This document shows positions 1-12,774 of a DNA stretch of 64,000 bases, piece by piece. A model generated the notes under the pieces. The model saw only the letters and a program-made list of their open reading frames with translations. It made no database searches and was not told where the DNA came from. Within the stretch, counting starts at the first letter, position 1; each line of letters begins with the position of its first letter. The DNA is from Campanula takesimana (taxonomy: Eukaryota; Streptophyta; Magnoliopsida; Asterales; Campanulaceae), in the NCBI GenBank assembly GCA_026119855.1, contig JAOWBW010001041.1, positions 721,710-785,709 of the forward strand, in the 5' to 3' direction. The position numbers were made by a program, and so were the translations under genes.

Positions 1-1560
1 ATCGTTTACAAGTTCATATGGAATCTATTACAGTCTTATCTAAAGCCTTGGCTATTACAAGTTTCTATAGAGTTTTACCATTGTCGAACCTATTACAGCA
101 AATGAAATTTGCTTCTACAAGTTGATGTTGCAATCCTTCATAGACATCCTCACGCCCCAGGACCTCCATTTCAAGGGAAGCCCTTACTCACTCACCCGAT
201 ACCACTCGGTCAGAAGACCATTGGTGACATTTTTATGTTGATGTTATTGAAAATGCCACCAGAGATGAGTTCACACTACCGTTCTCATCTCAGCATGACA
301 GATAAAGTCTTCTAAAACAACTTTTTTACTTGCTCTCTACTCTAGATCATGATTATGCATATGTCTAATGTATTTATCTTAGAAAACTAGTTTCTTGTGT
401 TTAGGTAGGATATTTTATTTTGGTACTATATAACAATTGTATGTAAATAATATAATTAAGTTTTGCCATTTTATATGGTATGCATCGTGTCTGCCCTCCC
501 CTAAGAGTACGTTCCATCGGAGGGGAGACACTTCAACCACCCTCTCCAACCCGGCCGGTCCCAACAATCTCATTATCCTTGTCAATTTGTCTCAATTCAA
601 AACCCTCAAACCCCCTCCACCTACCTCATATTGGCATCCCAAATCACGTCTTTCTTGTGCGGCCTAGACCTTAAATTTGTCGATGGCTGGCACCCTCAAC
701 AACTGCCAAGACAAAACCTCTAGTGAAGCCTGGAACATTGTCAAACAACCTATGCCAACCCCTCCAGAGGACATATCCGACTACACGCATGCTATCAAAT
801 CATGCACTGATAAACTCGCACCCAAATCCATTCCTTGCATCTTTGTAGGTTATTCACAACCCAAAGTGCCTACTATTGCTTTGACCCCCCCTACTTATCG
901 TGTTTACACCTTTCTTTCTGACTACCTAGTCAAAGAGAGGATTGAACATGATATGCGTCCTACTCCAATGGGTTTTCTTCCGCGTGGATGAGTCCTTCAC
1001 CGTGCAGATGACTTTTTGCACTTTGACAAACTATTTGTTCTTTCCCTTTTCTTTTATGTGTTTCTTTTCAAACATTTTAAACTTATAATCCTTGTTATAT
1101 TCTATTTCAAAATGCACACACACTTTTAAAAACCAAAATCAAAGTTGAAAGTTCTGTTTCGGGTAGAGAAGGGTGATTCCTCGATAATCTTCCCATTTCA
1201 ATTTAGACTTTCGAACTCAAATTAATGACCTTTTTTCAAAGCTTGGACCTAAAATTAAATGGCGTTGCGTCTCCCATTTTACAAGCGTTCTCTGTGCCCA
1301 CCAAAAAATACTTTATTCATTTGCCAAATCACATTTTCTCAAATTTTGGGTACTCTACATTATGGACAAAAGAGTTGTATTCCCAAATCACAACTATAAA
1401 ATGTACCGATAATTGTATTGCACAACACATTTTATAAAAAGAAAAAAAAAATGAAGAGAAGAAAACAATGAAAAATAAACTAGATAAGGAGTTTTTTTTT
1501 TTTTTTTTTAAAGAAACTAGATAAGGAGGTTTAAGAACATGAGTGGGTTTTGAGTCTAGG
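1..1560. other. Upstream spacer with a possible weak copia-like remnant
   Basis: No gene could be built here. The stretch is AT-rich with many short frames that stop. The only protein-like signal is around 790-950 on the + strand, where a short frame contains CIFVGYSQ. That resembles the C(I/V)F(V/L)GYS signature that follows the integrase core of copia elements, but the surrounding sequence does not continue as copia pol. I treat it as a weak, decayed fragment at best. Upstream of the elongation factor P gene (about 1440-1530) there are poly(A) and poly(T) tracts. I see no TATA box that clearly fits the next gene. Confidence 0.3.
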
Positions 1561-1638
1561 TCCTAGGACATCTTGGTAGTTTTAGGAGCAAAGGCTATTT
1601 CCAACGCACAACCTGCTCTCCTCCCCTCGCCGGTAACC

Positions 1639-4600
1639 ATGGCGGGACTGGCAGTGGCAGCATCCTCGTTCTACTCTCCGTCAACGTCTTCTTCCCTTTC
1701 ATTTACTTCAAAAAGGTTCCATCTTCCCATGCGGGTTTTACCCGGAAAGTCCACCCGTCCCCGATTTCCAAGTAAACCCTTACATTTTCTTCATTATCAA
1801 TCTTTCTTTTGCACCAGTCAATTTCAATTTCACTTAACAAATTTAATCTCTCTCTCTCTCTCTCTCTCTCTTTTTCATTGGGTCACAGACTGTTAACTTT
1901 TTAATTTAATTTTTTAATTTTATTTTTGTGTTTCGTTTGATAATGCTGATTGAATTATGAATTCATCCAGGAATTTTTGCATTTTCCAGTAATGATATCA
2001 AGGTGGGTTCCAATATCGAAGTAGATGGATCTCCTTGGAGGGTAATGGGTAATTTACTCACTTGATTTCTACTCCCTCCGTTTCATAATACATGATGACG
2101 TTTTAGGAGCAATTTTTTGTTCCAAAATACTTGACGTTTTACTATTACCAAGAAAGAATTACTCTTGTTTACCTATTATACCCTTATTCATTAATTGTGA
2201 ACTATTTCTTGTATAAGTATTTAAATGCCTAGGTAATTGGATACTTTTAGGGGCACATGTCTTTTTAATATGTATTAATTGCATTTCTTAATATGTGTGT
2301 AGGAGTCTAAAATGACATGTATTATGAAACGGAGGGAGTAATTATTGTTTCCTGTACTCCCTTCTCACCCCCACCCTAATATAGTCCTACTTGGCTAGTC
2401 AAACTCTTGTAATTGCTTTTAACTTCTTTAAGTTACACTGAAATTATTGAATTCGTAGAAATGGGATTTGTTGTGGATCAAACCAAAAGGAGAAGAGGGA
2501 ATTATTATTACCCTTCTATTTTCTTGGGAGAAGAGGGAAGTAGTAGTATTATTATCGTTATAGTTTCTTGGGAGGGGAGAGTATTACATTAATTGTAATT
2601 GTAATGCTGCGGAACGTTATGGATATAGTTGCTTGTTCCATTTTATTTGGTTTTAAATATTAGAATCAACCTAAAAACTATGACCAGCATGAAATATACT
2701 CCAAGCGCATATGACTCTTTTCAGTTGGGCCTTGAGTTGAGAAACTATCTCTTCCTTGATATGCATTTTCCTGAACTTCATGTACTATTAGTTTTGGGGT
2801 CATGAATAGCCTCTCAAGAGCATCTCCAATGTATTGCACTATATTTGGTAGAAATGCACTAAATTTACACTAAAAATAAATCTTCTCCAATATTTGCACC
2901 AAATTTAATATTAAAAAAGAATATTTCCACTAACAACTCATCATCTACTATTTTCATTCTTTAACAAATAATGCATGATATATTATTAAAATATATTGTA
3001 ATTCAATTTATTTATTTGATAATATGTAATTTTTGAAATTAGAGGCACCAAAGTGATTAAATGAAAATCTTGCACCAAATTTGGTGCACACTGGAGAGGT
3101 GAATAGTGGTGAATTGATGGTATAGTGCTACATTTGATGCACATTGGAGATGGCCTAAGAACCCTTACTTGCTACTTCAAGTAACAAAGTTTTACTCTGA
3201 TGTTATACCTTTTTCAAAGCTAAAAGCAAAAAATCATCTTTCTTTTTGTCACAACATATTTAAGGTGATTTGGGAAGATCGGTAGGGTCCGGCTCTGTCT
3301 CTACTTTCCTTCAGGTGCACTTCAGCGGTTTTGGCTGGGGCTAGGTCGTCCCTTCTCTCTGATAGAGTTGATTAAAGGGTTTTTCTTTGGCTTCCGGTAT
3401 GGATGCCTTTCGAGGAGTGCCCATCTCTGTTATCTTGTAGGATTGGAAGGCTTCAATTTTTTTCGTTATGTTATGTTATGTTATGTTATGTTCACTTTTT
3501 CAGTTTTTGCCGATTGCCTCAGGCCATCTCCAACAGTTTGGTGCAAAAATTGCACTATCCCTCAATCGTGCAATTTCAGCACCAAATATCTTCCACCATC
3601 TCCAACACCGTGCTTCAAATTTTGCAACAATTAAGAATATTCTTACAATATTCCTTATTTGAAGAGAGTGTTATTCTCTAAATGAAAAAAAAAGAGAGAG
3701 AAAAAATAGGATAGCGCAGGAAGCAACTTGCGCCAAATATGTCTCTAGTTTGGAAGAGCTTCATTTTGGTGCTGAGTTTGAAGTCTCTCTTGGAAAAACA
3801 TTTTGCGCCAAATCTCTCCATATTTGAAGATATGAAGTGCTGTTGGAGATGGCTTCATCCATCTTATTGTTTCGTTTACTGGTTTAATCCAATCTCCTTT
3901 CTTACTAGCATATAGAAATACAATTTCTTGCTTCTTTAACCAGAAAGATGAAAGTGGTTACAGAAGCCCAATGTGATGGTGTCCAATAGCAGTTAGGTGT
4001 TAGATATGGTATGATAATATTACCCTGCACCTGTTTTATTTGATTCAGTAATGCAATTATTAACTTGGATGAAGAAAATGATACTACCTCTGTCCCAGAA
4101 TGAATGTCGCCCTTTTTTGTACATTTGTGCGAAGGAACTTTGAGCAATAATTTTAAGTCAATGTAATCATTCTAATGAAAATTTTAAAAATTGTTGTTGA
4201 TAGTATTTATATTGGTATATCAATAACAAGTTTTACAATTTTATTAGGATAATTAAATAAACCTAAGTTTATATTTCAAAGTTCCTTCGTTCTAATGTCC
4301 AATAAACGGCGACATTTATTCCGGGACAAAGGGAGTATTTCACTCTGTTATGTTTGTGATTAACAAATTTGTGAGCATAACCAGTTGATCATCTTTTTTT
4401 GTGATTCAATTCGGATATGAATCGTATATTTTCGTCACGCGCATGATGTAGTAATAATAGTCTTCTGCTTCCCATGTTGTAATTCTATAATTTTTTGGGT
4501 TAACAGAGTTTCTTCACGTGAAGCCTGGTAAAGGGGCTGCCTATGTGAGGACCACAATGCGCAATTATGTAACAGGAAACACTGTTGAGAAAACATTTCG

Positions 4601-6508
4601 AGCTGGAAGCAAGGTATAAATCTATAATTTTATTCTTTATATTCGTATTTAAAGATTTCGATGCATGATATGTTACAGAGAATTCTGACAAAGAGATGAT
4701 AGTATGATACTCAGCATAAACTATGATTGTTAATGCAAAGGAAGCCTTCAGTTCTGGTCCTTTTCTTGTCAATATCTATATTCTCTTGCGTTTGTAGTTA
4801 GAGGGCACTTTGTTTAAATTGTTGCATTAGAGTTACATTTGAAGGACGTGGATGTACAAGAGTTCTAAGCATCTTCATACAATGGGACCCACATTCTAAA
4901 CTGGATATTTGCCACTGCATACATGGATAGGCATTGAAATGCTATTATCCACTGTTAGAATATTAATCTTGCCCCATCATTTTATATAAGACTCGTTCGA
5001 ACTATTTTGAACGTATGCGCTAATAATCAACCATTGGATGCATAATCTATTAATTATTGGATTCAAGAACATGCTAACTAGGTGATATGACCACTGAACT
5101 ATTCTGTCAAATATTCTCCCTCCTCAAAATTAGTCCCTTTCGACAAGTCAAACTTTGTAAGGATGTGACATTACTTGCTTGTACCCTCCTGAATATCGAA
5201 ATAAAATTGTTAGTTTTTCGGAAATGAGCCTATTTTTTTTTGGGTCAAACCAAAAAAATAAAAGCAAATAAAAAATAAAAATAAACAGATGGTCTATCTA
5301 GGTGGAGGAGTAACATGCAAGTAGCAAGAGGGTAGAAACTCTTTATCGAGTACATAAGGACATTGTGGTCTTAACAGGAGTTCGTTTTTATCATTACATG
5401 AAATCTGTGATAGACTGTATCATTGAACCACCAATCTGCCAGAGATTCGTACCCAAACTTACTAAACTCCCAGTAAACCCCCATATTGATCAAACCTTTA
5501 GGATAGTCTTGCTTAGCACTTGGCAGTATGTTCTTATGGTGAGAGCCGTTTATCATTTTTCTTTTTCTTTTTCCTTCAGACAGCTAGAGAACACTCTAAA
5601 TCTATCTAATTTGACATGATGTGCTATTGTTTCTCTAGATAGAAGAGGCAAATATCTCTAAGGAGACCAAACAATACACATACAAGGATGGGTCCCAGTA
5701 TGTTTTCATGGACTTGGTATTGTTCATTTTCTTTCTATGTAATACTCCGTATGAATTTTAGATTGCAAACTGTTGTTCGCAGATTAGTCTTTCTACAAAG
5801 TAACTTAGCATATGGCTTTCACCCAAAAAAAAAAAAAAAACACTAAATAAATAAAAAAAAAGGACTAAAACAAGCCAACTTTTTCGTTCTTTACTTTCAG
5901 TTTAATTTCGCTTATCACATTATGCAGAGTACCTATGAAGAATATCGTCTTAATGATTCTGAGGTTGGAGATGGCCAGAAATGGCTCAAGGAAGGAATGG
6001 ATTGCAATTTATTGTTCTGGAATGGGAAAGTATGTTTCCATTGATTTTGCTCATCCCTGTGCTGTTCTAAAAAGTTTTTTTTTTTGCTCCAAAGCGTGTG
6101 TGAAGAAACTGAAGCCAAGACCTCATGCTTTGTGAAGTCTCTCAACTACTAGGGTCTAGGCCAACCATTGGTGTTTCTGCTTAAAAGTACTTATTGTTTG
6201 CAGGTTATTGGCTTTGAACTACCCAATACGGTTAAGGTGAAAGTAGTTGAGACTGATCCTGGTCTAAGAGGGGATACGGTACAAGGTAATATTGAGTCTA
6301 TAGTTCTATTCTTTTAGCGAGCGCTTTTCTTTTCTATTTTGATCAACTAAAAATTCGTTAAAGGATAACATCATAATTTTCTGTGTCAGGTGGATCAAAA
6401 CTAGCTACGGTTGATACAGGTGCTAGTGTCACTGTGCCGTTATTCGTACAAATAAATGATGAAATTATGGTGGATACTAGGAGCGGGCAATACATGAGTC
6501 GTGTATAA
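1639..6508 (+). CDS. Plastid-type translation elongation factor P (EF-P), 7 exons
   Basis: The exons join in frame at 1639-1771, 1971-2048, 4507-4613, 5639-5716, 5928-6029, 6204-6285 and 6390-6508, giving 232 aa with GT-AG junctions throughout. EF-P binds between the ribosomal P and E sites and helps peptide-bond formation at stalling sequences such as polyproline. Residues 1 to about 45 are rich in Ser and basic residues, as in a chloroplast transit peptide. The mature part starts near SSNDIKVG and has the KOW-like N-domain. It keeps the tip loop KPGKGAA, whose Lys is the residue modified in bacterial EF-P. The OB-fold domains follow ([28 protein letters not shown]) and the protein ends [12 protein letters not shown]. 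The length fits Arabidopsis chloroplast EF-P (about 236 aa). I chose the first in-frame ATG; an upstream extension would need a TTG. Intron 2 (2.5 kb) holds four MITEs. Confidence 0.93.
2072..2338. mobile_element. Stowaway-type MITE in EF-P intron 2
   Basis: The element runs from CTCCCTCCG to CGGAGGGAG as terminal inverted repeats and is flanked by TA on both sides (2070-2071 and 2339-2340). TA target duplication plus this terminus is the Tc1/mariner-type Stowaway MITE pattern common in plants. It is about 267 bp with no coding capacity. Confidence 0.88.
2817..3156. mobile_element. MITE with GCATCTCCAATG termini
   Basis: The inverted ends are AGAGCATCTCCAATGT on the left and ACATTGGAGATGGCCT on the right. 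The interior is AT-rich and repeats words such as GCACCAAATTTGGTGCA. It is of the same general family as the element at 3522-3853. I could not settle the target duplication, so the superfamily is left open. Confidence 0.7.
3522..3853. mobile_element. MITE with GGCCATCTCCAACA termini
   Basis: It starts GGCCATCTCCAACAGTTTGG and ends with TGTTGGAGATGGC in inverted orientation. Interior words (TTTGGTGCAAAAATTGCA, GCGCCAAAT) match the style of the neighbour at 2817-3156, so the two are probably related non-autonomous DNA transposons. A short ATGTT microsatellite lies just before it (about 3466-3492). Confidence 0.7.
4084..4335. mobile_element. Stowaway-type MITE in EF-P intron 2
   Basis: The ends CTACCTCTGTCCC and GGGACAAAGGGAG are inverted repeats, flanked by TA at 4082-4083 and 4336-4337. 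It is a diverged member of the family at 2072-2338 and lies about 170 bp before EF-P exon 3. Confidence 0.8.
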
Positions 6509-7032
6509 ATGTCTTGGAATATGTCGTTTTGTTACAAGTTGGTGGGATTTATTTTTTTGCTCGAATATATCTGCCCAATTGGTGCAGCTGAAATTGGCTT
6601 ATCTTTACATATTAGTTGATTGAGTTTAACATGTATTAAACCAAGAAGATATCAAAGCAAGTGTACTCGTATTTCGGAAGAAAGTTGTTTTTATCGTGAT
6701 CCGTACCCATTTCGTGTCTCTATATTCCCAGAAGATGGTGCCAATTAGTGTTTGGTTTGTGCAATGGGTTGCATATTTATTTATTTTTACCTTTATACTT
6801 TGCTACATTAGAGCACTTGATTGAGATATGCATTTGATGAAAAAAGAAAGCATTTTTGTGATCCCCACAATATTTCTTTAACAAAGTATCACTCCCACTA
6901 GCTAGTGAGTGATATATTTGCATGGTGTTAAATCATTCTGTCTTGATAAAGTGTAGCTACATTATTTACATACATGGGTTCAAAAGCTCACATTCTTGTT
7001 TTGCTCCTATGTGTATGTGCTTTTTGTTTCAG

Positions 7033-7745
7033 GTAGTCAACTGCAATTGAGAGACCATGCCCAGCCCATGACCCATGTGAAAGTGCCAACTCCAGTACTT
7101 TTCAAGAAGATAAAATTGCAAGCAATGGACCCTTTTCAGATCTGGTAATGACCCTTCTGCCCTTTATCAATAATTTCTTAGTAAAATACTTCTAAAATTC
7201 TATTTATAAAATAAGTATGTCCTAAAATGATAGTCCCCTTTCCCTTTTTGTTAGTCCTAGAAATAAGTTAGTTCTATTTTGAAAATTAAAGATTCAAAAT
7301 AACTGAATTTCCAAGTCACCAAATGAATCCATCAAACAATACAATAACAAAAATAAAAGAAAAGACAAAAAAAAATTCTGTAGTTTTTGATCTGTAGAAT
7401 GAAATATCACTATAATAGTTCAACAAAATCCAAGGGTCCCAAACTGAAAAGGAGAGTACAATACTTTCTCAAACCTAAAATTTCACAGAACAAGATTTTT
7501 AACCAAATAACAAACAAAATGGTTGGACAGAAAAGAAGAACCATGAACATCATAAATTTAGTATCTTCCTTAAAACTTAAAAAGTTTACATAGGGAGTAC
7601 CATGTTCCTCTTCTTGGGGAGACTGTTTCAGCCGATAAATGCTATCGCCAAAGAGGCGTTTGCCTTTATTAACCAGAACCTATACGACGTAGGTATAGAT
7701 CGTTTTGGTGAGAACCACTTCTTTGCCATTAGCATTTACCCTTGA
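7033..7745 (+). other. Exon-like segment and 47-codon ORF downstream of EF-P, unrecognised
   Basis: Two pieces between EF-P and the receptor kinase look more gene-like than their surroundings. At 7033-7147 a segment preceded by a pyrimidine-rich TTTGTTTCAG and followed by GTAATG could be an exon; one frame is open across it (it includes PCPAHDPCESANS). At 7602-7745 there is an ATG-initiated frame of 47 codons (starts MFLFLGRLFQPI, ends FFAISIYP) with few low-complexity residues. I recognise neither. They could be remnants of a small gene, a non-coding transcript, or an alternative 3' end of EF-P. No function is claimed. Confidence 0.3.
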
Positions 7746-7780
7746 ACTAGATTTTTGAGAAGTTCATTCATTCCTCAATT

Positions 7781-10700
7781 TCATTCTAACTCTTCTTGGC
7801 TTTCTGAAGGACATTGAATCAGTTCCAGTATCTTGATCACCTCTTCCATATCTGGACGGTTTGACGGAACTTGTGATGCGCAAATCAAACCAAGTTTAAT
7901 TACCGGAATAGCCTCCTCTACTGGAAATATACCATTTAGCTTCCCATCCACACATGACTCAGCCTGCCCTTCCTCCAAGGCTCCCCTCACCATGTCACAC
8001 AACACCACCACATCATCCTCCATGTATTCCACGGGCCTTTTCCCCGTTACAATCTCCAAAATCAAAATCCCAAACCCGTAAATATCACATTTCTTGGTTA
8101 TTTTCACTGTCTGGCATGCAAATTCAGGGGCCATGTACCCAAGTGCACTCTGGACTTTGCTGCTCAAGATATAACGCTCTATAGTAGGTAGTAGCCTAGC
8201 CAGGCCAAAATCTCCCACCTTTGCCTCACCCGAACTGTCAATAAGAATATTCGTGGACTTTATGTTGTAGTGAATGACATTCAGTTGATGTAAGTGGGCC
8301 AGACCCTTGGCCGTCCCAAGGATTATATCGAATCTCTCTCTCCACGAGAGGGTATTTTCGGGATTTCCTTCGTGGAGATGCTTATACAAGCTCCCACTTG
8401 AGATGTATTCAGTAATTAGTAGCTGTAGTGACGGAGTCCAGTAGTAACCCTCGAGGGCCACAAGATTTTGGTGTCTGATCTTTCCCAATTTCTTGACTTC
8501 CCTTCCGAAATCTTCTTGGGACTTCATCATACTTGTCACGTTTAGCTTCTTGATGGCGATTGACCGGCCATCTCGAAGGGCAGTATAGTAAACAACTCCG
8601 AATCCACCTCGCCCCAGTTCACAGTCCTTATTGAGCAGCGCCTGGGCCCCAGCAACAAAGTCGGCCTCACCATTAAACATGACCAGTTTGCCATAGTGGG
8701 AATCGGGAGAATTGGAATGGCTGATATCATCCCCTCCCGAATAGGTGCAAGCTGCATTAGCAGACCGTGAAGCCAAATAGCGGACTTGCAGATTGAGCAC
8801 AGTGACAATAATTACCCCGAGGGCAATGAAAACTGCAGCACCAATGGCTATAAGGGCAGAAATACTAAGTATGATTTTCTTGTGACTATTTTTTGAAGAG
8901 AGGGGACCATGGTTGGAATTTGTGGAAGAATTAGGGTTAAGGACAATGGGTTTGGGATGAACAGAGGGACATGAATGGTTGACGATAGACCCACATAGGG
9001 ACGGATTATCAGACACTGATGAAAGAGGTATGGTGTTGAAGAAGCCACCAAGTGGAAGTTCGCCTTGAAAGTGGTTATGGGAAATGTTAAAGATGAGTAG
9101 GTTCGACAGGTTTGTGAGCTCTTTCGGTAAGCTTCCTGAGAGATCGTTAAAAGACAAATCCACAACCTGAACTTCTGCTAGGCTCGCAAATGCCTGTGGG
9201 ATGGGGCCAGTAAGATTGTTCTGAGAGAGGATCCTAATACGATCCAAATGAAAAGTATAAGATCAAATCAATTTTTAAAATTTACCAAAATGAATATGAA
9301 TATTAAGAGAATAGAAATGGTGTAGTAGATAACTTACAATGTGGTAAGAGATGAGCAATTTACAATCTGATGAGGGATTGTGCCAGTCAAGAAGTTCTTC
9401 TCCAGCCTTAATTCCTGCAATGAAACCGCACCTCCAATTTCCAACGGGATGCTACCGTTTAGTAGATTATTACTCAAATCAAGAACCTTTGCATCATGCA
9501 ATTCACCTAAGCTAGCTGGAATAGGACCGAACAGAGAGTTCCCGGACATGTTTAAGATCTGCAAACTACTGAAGTTCCCAACGACAAATGGGATTTCACC
9601 AGATAAGGCATTAGACGACAAATCCAAGACCTCAAGGCTCCTATAGGAAGTTGCCATTGTTGCAGGAGAAGGAAATTCGATGCGTCCACTTAGTTGGTTT
9701 CGGGAGAGAGAAACACCCTTCAAACTTAACCTAAATGCCCATGCAGGGAAATTACCCGTCAACATATTTCTACCAAAATCCACAACCAAAAGATTACTGC
9801 ATTTTGCCAATGATTCGGGTAAGCTCCCCGTAAATTGGTTAGAAGATAGATTTAATTCCTTCAAGAACTTAAGATCTCCTATGACGTCCGGAAGTTGACC
9901 AGACAAATCATTAGCTGAAAGATCCAATCTTTCAAGACTTTTCATGCTTGCAACCCAATCTGGAACAGTACCTGTTAACAAATTACCTCTCAAATTAAGA
10001 GTACCGCACAAACTAAGCTTCTGCATTGACAAAGGAAGTGTTCCGGAAAAATAATTTTGACCAAAATCAAGCGAATGCAACAGCAAACACTCCCCAATTT
10101 TCTCAGGCAACCATCCACTGAACGTGTTGCGACTTAAATTAATATCTCTTAAATCAAACAAACTTTCAATTCCTTGTGGAATTTGACCACCCAAGAAATT
10201 CCCAGATAAATCTAATGATCGGAGCGCAGTTAAAGACCAAATATTAGGTGGCAATTGTCCTGAAAGTTGATTGGAAGAAAAATCAACCCCTTCAAGAACT
10301 GTGCATGAACTTAAAGACCCTGGAATCTGACCGGTGAGATTATTCTTGGCAAGTGAAATAGTTCTAAGTGACGTGCATTGTTGAAAGAGTTGATCAGGTA
10401 TTGAACCCGATAAACCATTCTCACTCAAATCAATGACCTGTAAATTCCCAAACTGGCCCAGAATGGGGTTAATGCTACCTGTAAAATTGTTCTTGGAGAG
10501 TGATAAAGTCGTAAGAAACTGTAATCTGAGAAGACTCTTGCCAATGTGCCCGGAAAGAAAGAAACCATCAAGAACAAGCTGGGTGACTCTGTTTGTGTAG
10601 CGGTCACAAGTGACACCATCCCAGTTGCAGGAAGTGTCATCTTCTTCATTCCAAGATTGGAGCTTGGCTTGTGGGTCTTGTAGACCAGCTTTGAAGACAA

Positions 10701-10791
10701 TTAAGCCCAATACGTCGTCGTTAAAACCAGGGTCAAAAGAGTTTGCGAGAAATGGAGCTATGAATAGAACAGTTAATAACTTTACCAACAT
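7781..10791 (-). CDS. PXC2-like: LRR receptor-like kinase, PXC2-like, predicted pseudokinase
   Basis: Exon 1 is 10791-9338 and exon 2 is 9233-7781. The 104-bp intron (GTAAGT...TTAG) falls inside an LRR, and the join reads TTLILSQNNLTG. The product is 968 aa: a signal peptide (MLVKLLTVLFIAPFLANS), an LRRNT domain (FNDDVLGLIVFKAGL, then CNWDGVTCD), about 20 LRRs, a TM segment near 605-631, and a kinase domain at about 680-960. The order and motifs, including NTIPLSSVSDNPSLCGS and SVHPKPIVLNPNSS, match Arabidopsis PXC2 (At5g01890), a PXY-correlated receptor of the vascular cambium. The Gly loop (GRGGFGVVY, about 692), the ATP Lys (AIKK, about 713) and DFG (about 826) are present. The catalytic loop reads HYN instead of HRD (about 806-808), as in PXC2, so phosphotransfer is doubtful. 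I used the ATG at 10791; an upstream GTG is not a plausible plant start. Confidence 0.93.
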
Positions 10792-12180
10792 TTTCACTTC
10801 TTTCTCCCTCTCTCTCTAGAATTTGACAGCCATGAAAGGAATGGATTGAGGAAGCTCGAAATGGGTACAAAAAAGTTGACAAAATATGAAGTTTATTTCA
10901 GAAGAAATGGTTTAAGGAACAGAACATACGACAAAGTATGATAAAAGGAAAACACAAATGCAGACAAAATTGGAGATATGAGGCTGCAGAAACTCAAGAA
11001 AGAACAAACGCTAACAAACAACAGTGTTAAAACATAAAACAAGTGACTTAAAATCACAGCAAAATGGAGGTGGGTTTTGATCATCTTCCTTGATTATGCC
11101 GGAAAAACGAAAACTTTGCCAGGAAGAAGGACAAATTGGCCTGAAAAGAGAAATCTTGAAATGGGTTTAAGAAGGGAGGGTTAAAAGAAGGAGGAGGACA
11201 GGAATTGAAGTTGAGAAGGGGGAAATTTAAATGGAGTGGTGGTACCTATAAAAAGGTCTCCATTAAAGAGTGTTGTCAGTTGCAGCTAGTAGTTTTGAGG
11301 GTTTTTCTTTTTTCTTTTAAAGAATTTTTAAAAGTAAGTACATGCAAATGTACACTGACTTAGACATTCATGTAAACCGCCGGTTCCCGGTTCACAATAT
11401 GGATGAACCTTATAAAAAATCGTCTATACCCGGTTCACGGTTCATACGATTTGCTTTTTATTATAATTTTTAATTATTTTTAAATTGTTTTTAAAATATT
11501 TAACAGAAAAATAGATGAAAGTTATAACGAAATTGATTGTGTTCACCCCATTTCAAGGAGAATTAGTTGGTTTGTTAAAAAAAAATAACAAAAAAGTGGA
11601 TGAAAGTCATAAAAAGATTAACAAAATGGATGAAAGTTATAAGGAAAATGTTAAAAATCTCAAGGTTCATGTTTCACGGTTCGCCGGTTCAACCGCCGGT
11701 TTCGAGCCTATGGCAGTTCACGGTTTATACGGTTCGCGGTTTTTGACGATTCATGATCCTCCGATTTGCCGATTCATATGAACCTTTTGGGCAGGTCTAC
11801 CTTTTGGGCAGGTCAACGCTGACTTTTTGCAGTATCAGGCATTTTCATTTTCATTTTGATTGTGTTCATATTCAGTCGGTATTAATTGGGGAGGGAAGAA
11901 TTGAATTAATTATGTTTTTTTTTTGAATTAATTATGTTGGGAGTATAAAAGGGCGAAAATAAGGCAATTGTCTGTGGCTTCTTTATTACTCACTGATGAT
12001 GAAGACTTGCATTTAATGGTGTCTTACTTTATTCGGGATCTATAAAAGTAAGGGACAAAATAAAAAAAAGTACGTGTTTCTGAAAAAGGTACAACGGATT
12101 ATCCACATGGTACAATATTTAATTAAAGAATTACCATTAAGGAGGGGTTAAAATACTTCAATTCACGTCCATTCCAAATT
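10792..12180. other. Upstream region of the receptor kinase with a decayed hAT-like repeat
   Basis: The first 500 bp (to about 11290) are the likely 5' UTR and promoter of the minus-strand receptor kinase; TCTC runs lie just upstream of its ATG (10801-10818). At about 11370-11790 the sequence is full of GGTTC and CGGTTCA words in both orientations, typical of subterminal repeats of plant hAT elements, but I found no matching ends or target duplication. Its right edge carries a tandem copy of CCTTTTGGGCAGGTC (about 11782-11815). No gene is seen. Confidence 0.45.
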
Positions 12181-12523
12181 TAGGGGTGGTTCGGTTGGTA
12201 TACCGATTGCATATGACTTATACCATGTACCAACCAAGTATGAGTTGGTACACAAAAATATGTACCAGTACCAACCATAAAAGTCGGTATACCAAGTGTA
12301 TTGGTACGGTTGGTACGTGGTTGGTACGGTTGGTATTAAACATATACCAAAAGCCGAATGAATAAGAGGGAAAAAATTATTAGAATAACATTATGAAAAA
12401 ATAAATAAGTAATGCTATCATGATTAGCATGTCAACTTGATCAACTGAAACTAGCACAAGCCTGCAGAATAGGAATTACCGCAGCTCTTTTTCAAACAGG
12501 TAGGCAATATCACTTGTTTTATA

Positions 12524-12696
12524 CTCCCTCCGTCCCAAAATGATCTTCTTATTTGTCATTTCTCATTGTGCCAATAAGTTCTTCACATCTACATTTTAAG
12601 CTTAAAAGTGCATACACAAGACATGGCTAGTGAAGCAAGTGTGCATATCCTTAAAAAGTTTGAATAGTCAAACGCGAAAATCATTTTGGGACGGAG
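12524..12696. mobile_element. Stowaway-type MITE nested in the hAT element
   Basis: It starts CTCCCTCCGTCCC after TA and ends near GGGACGGAG, with the second TA lost. The inner arms (AAAATGATCTTCTTATTTG and CGAAAATCATTTT) are inverted. It is younger than the hAT element it lies in. Confidence 0.7.
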
Positions 12697-12774
12697 CCCT
12701 TCTCAAACTGCACATTAAGGACTACTCCTCGGTAGTCTGTACTATTTTTTTTTATTTTTTTTGTCATACTACAG

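Noticed and set aside
677..991. 104-codon frame with CIFVGYS-like word taken as a gene
   Set aside because: Only eight residues resemble copia pol; the rest has no family pattern and there is no partner domain. Kept only as a weak remnant.
1573..1896. Longer N-terminus for EF-P
   Set aside because: It would start at a TTG; the ATG at 1639 begins a normal transit peptide and the reading frame past 1771 is intron.
5100..5220. Further Stowaway element at TTCTCCCTCCTCAAAATTAG
   Set aside because: No inverted partner could be found downstream in the intron.
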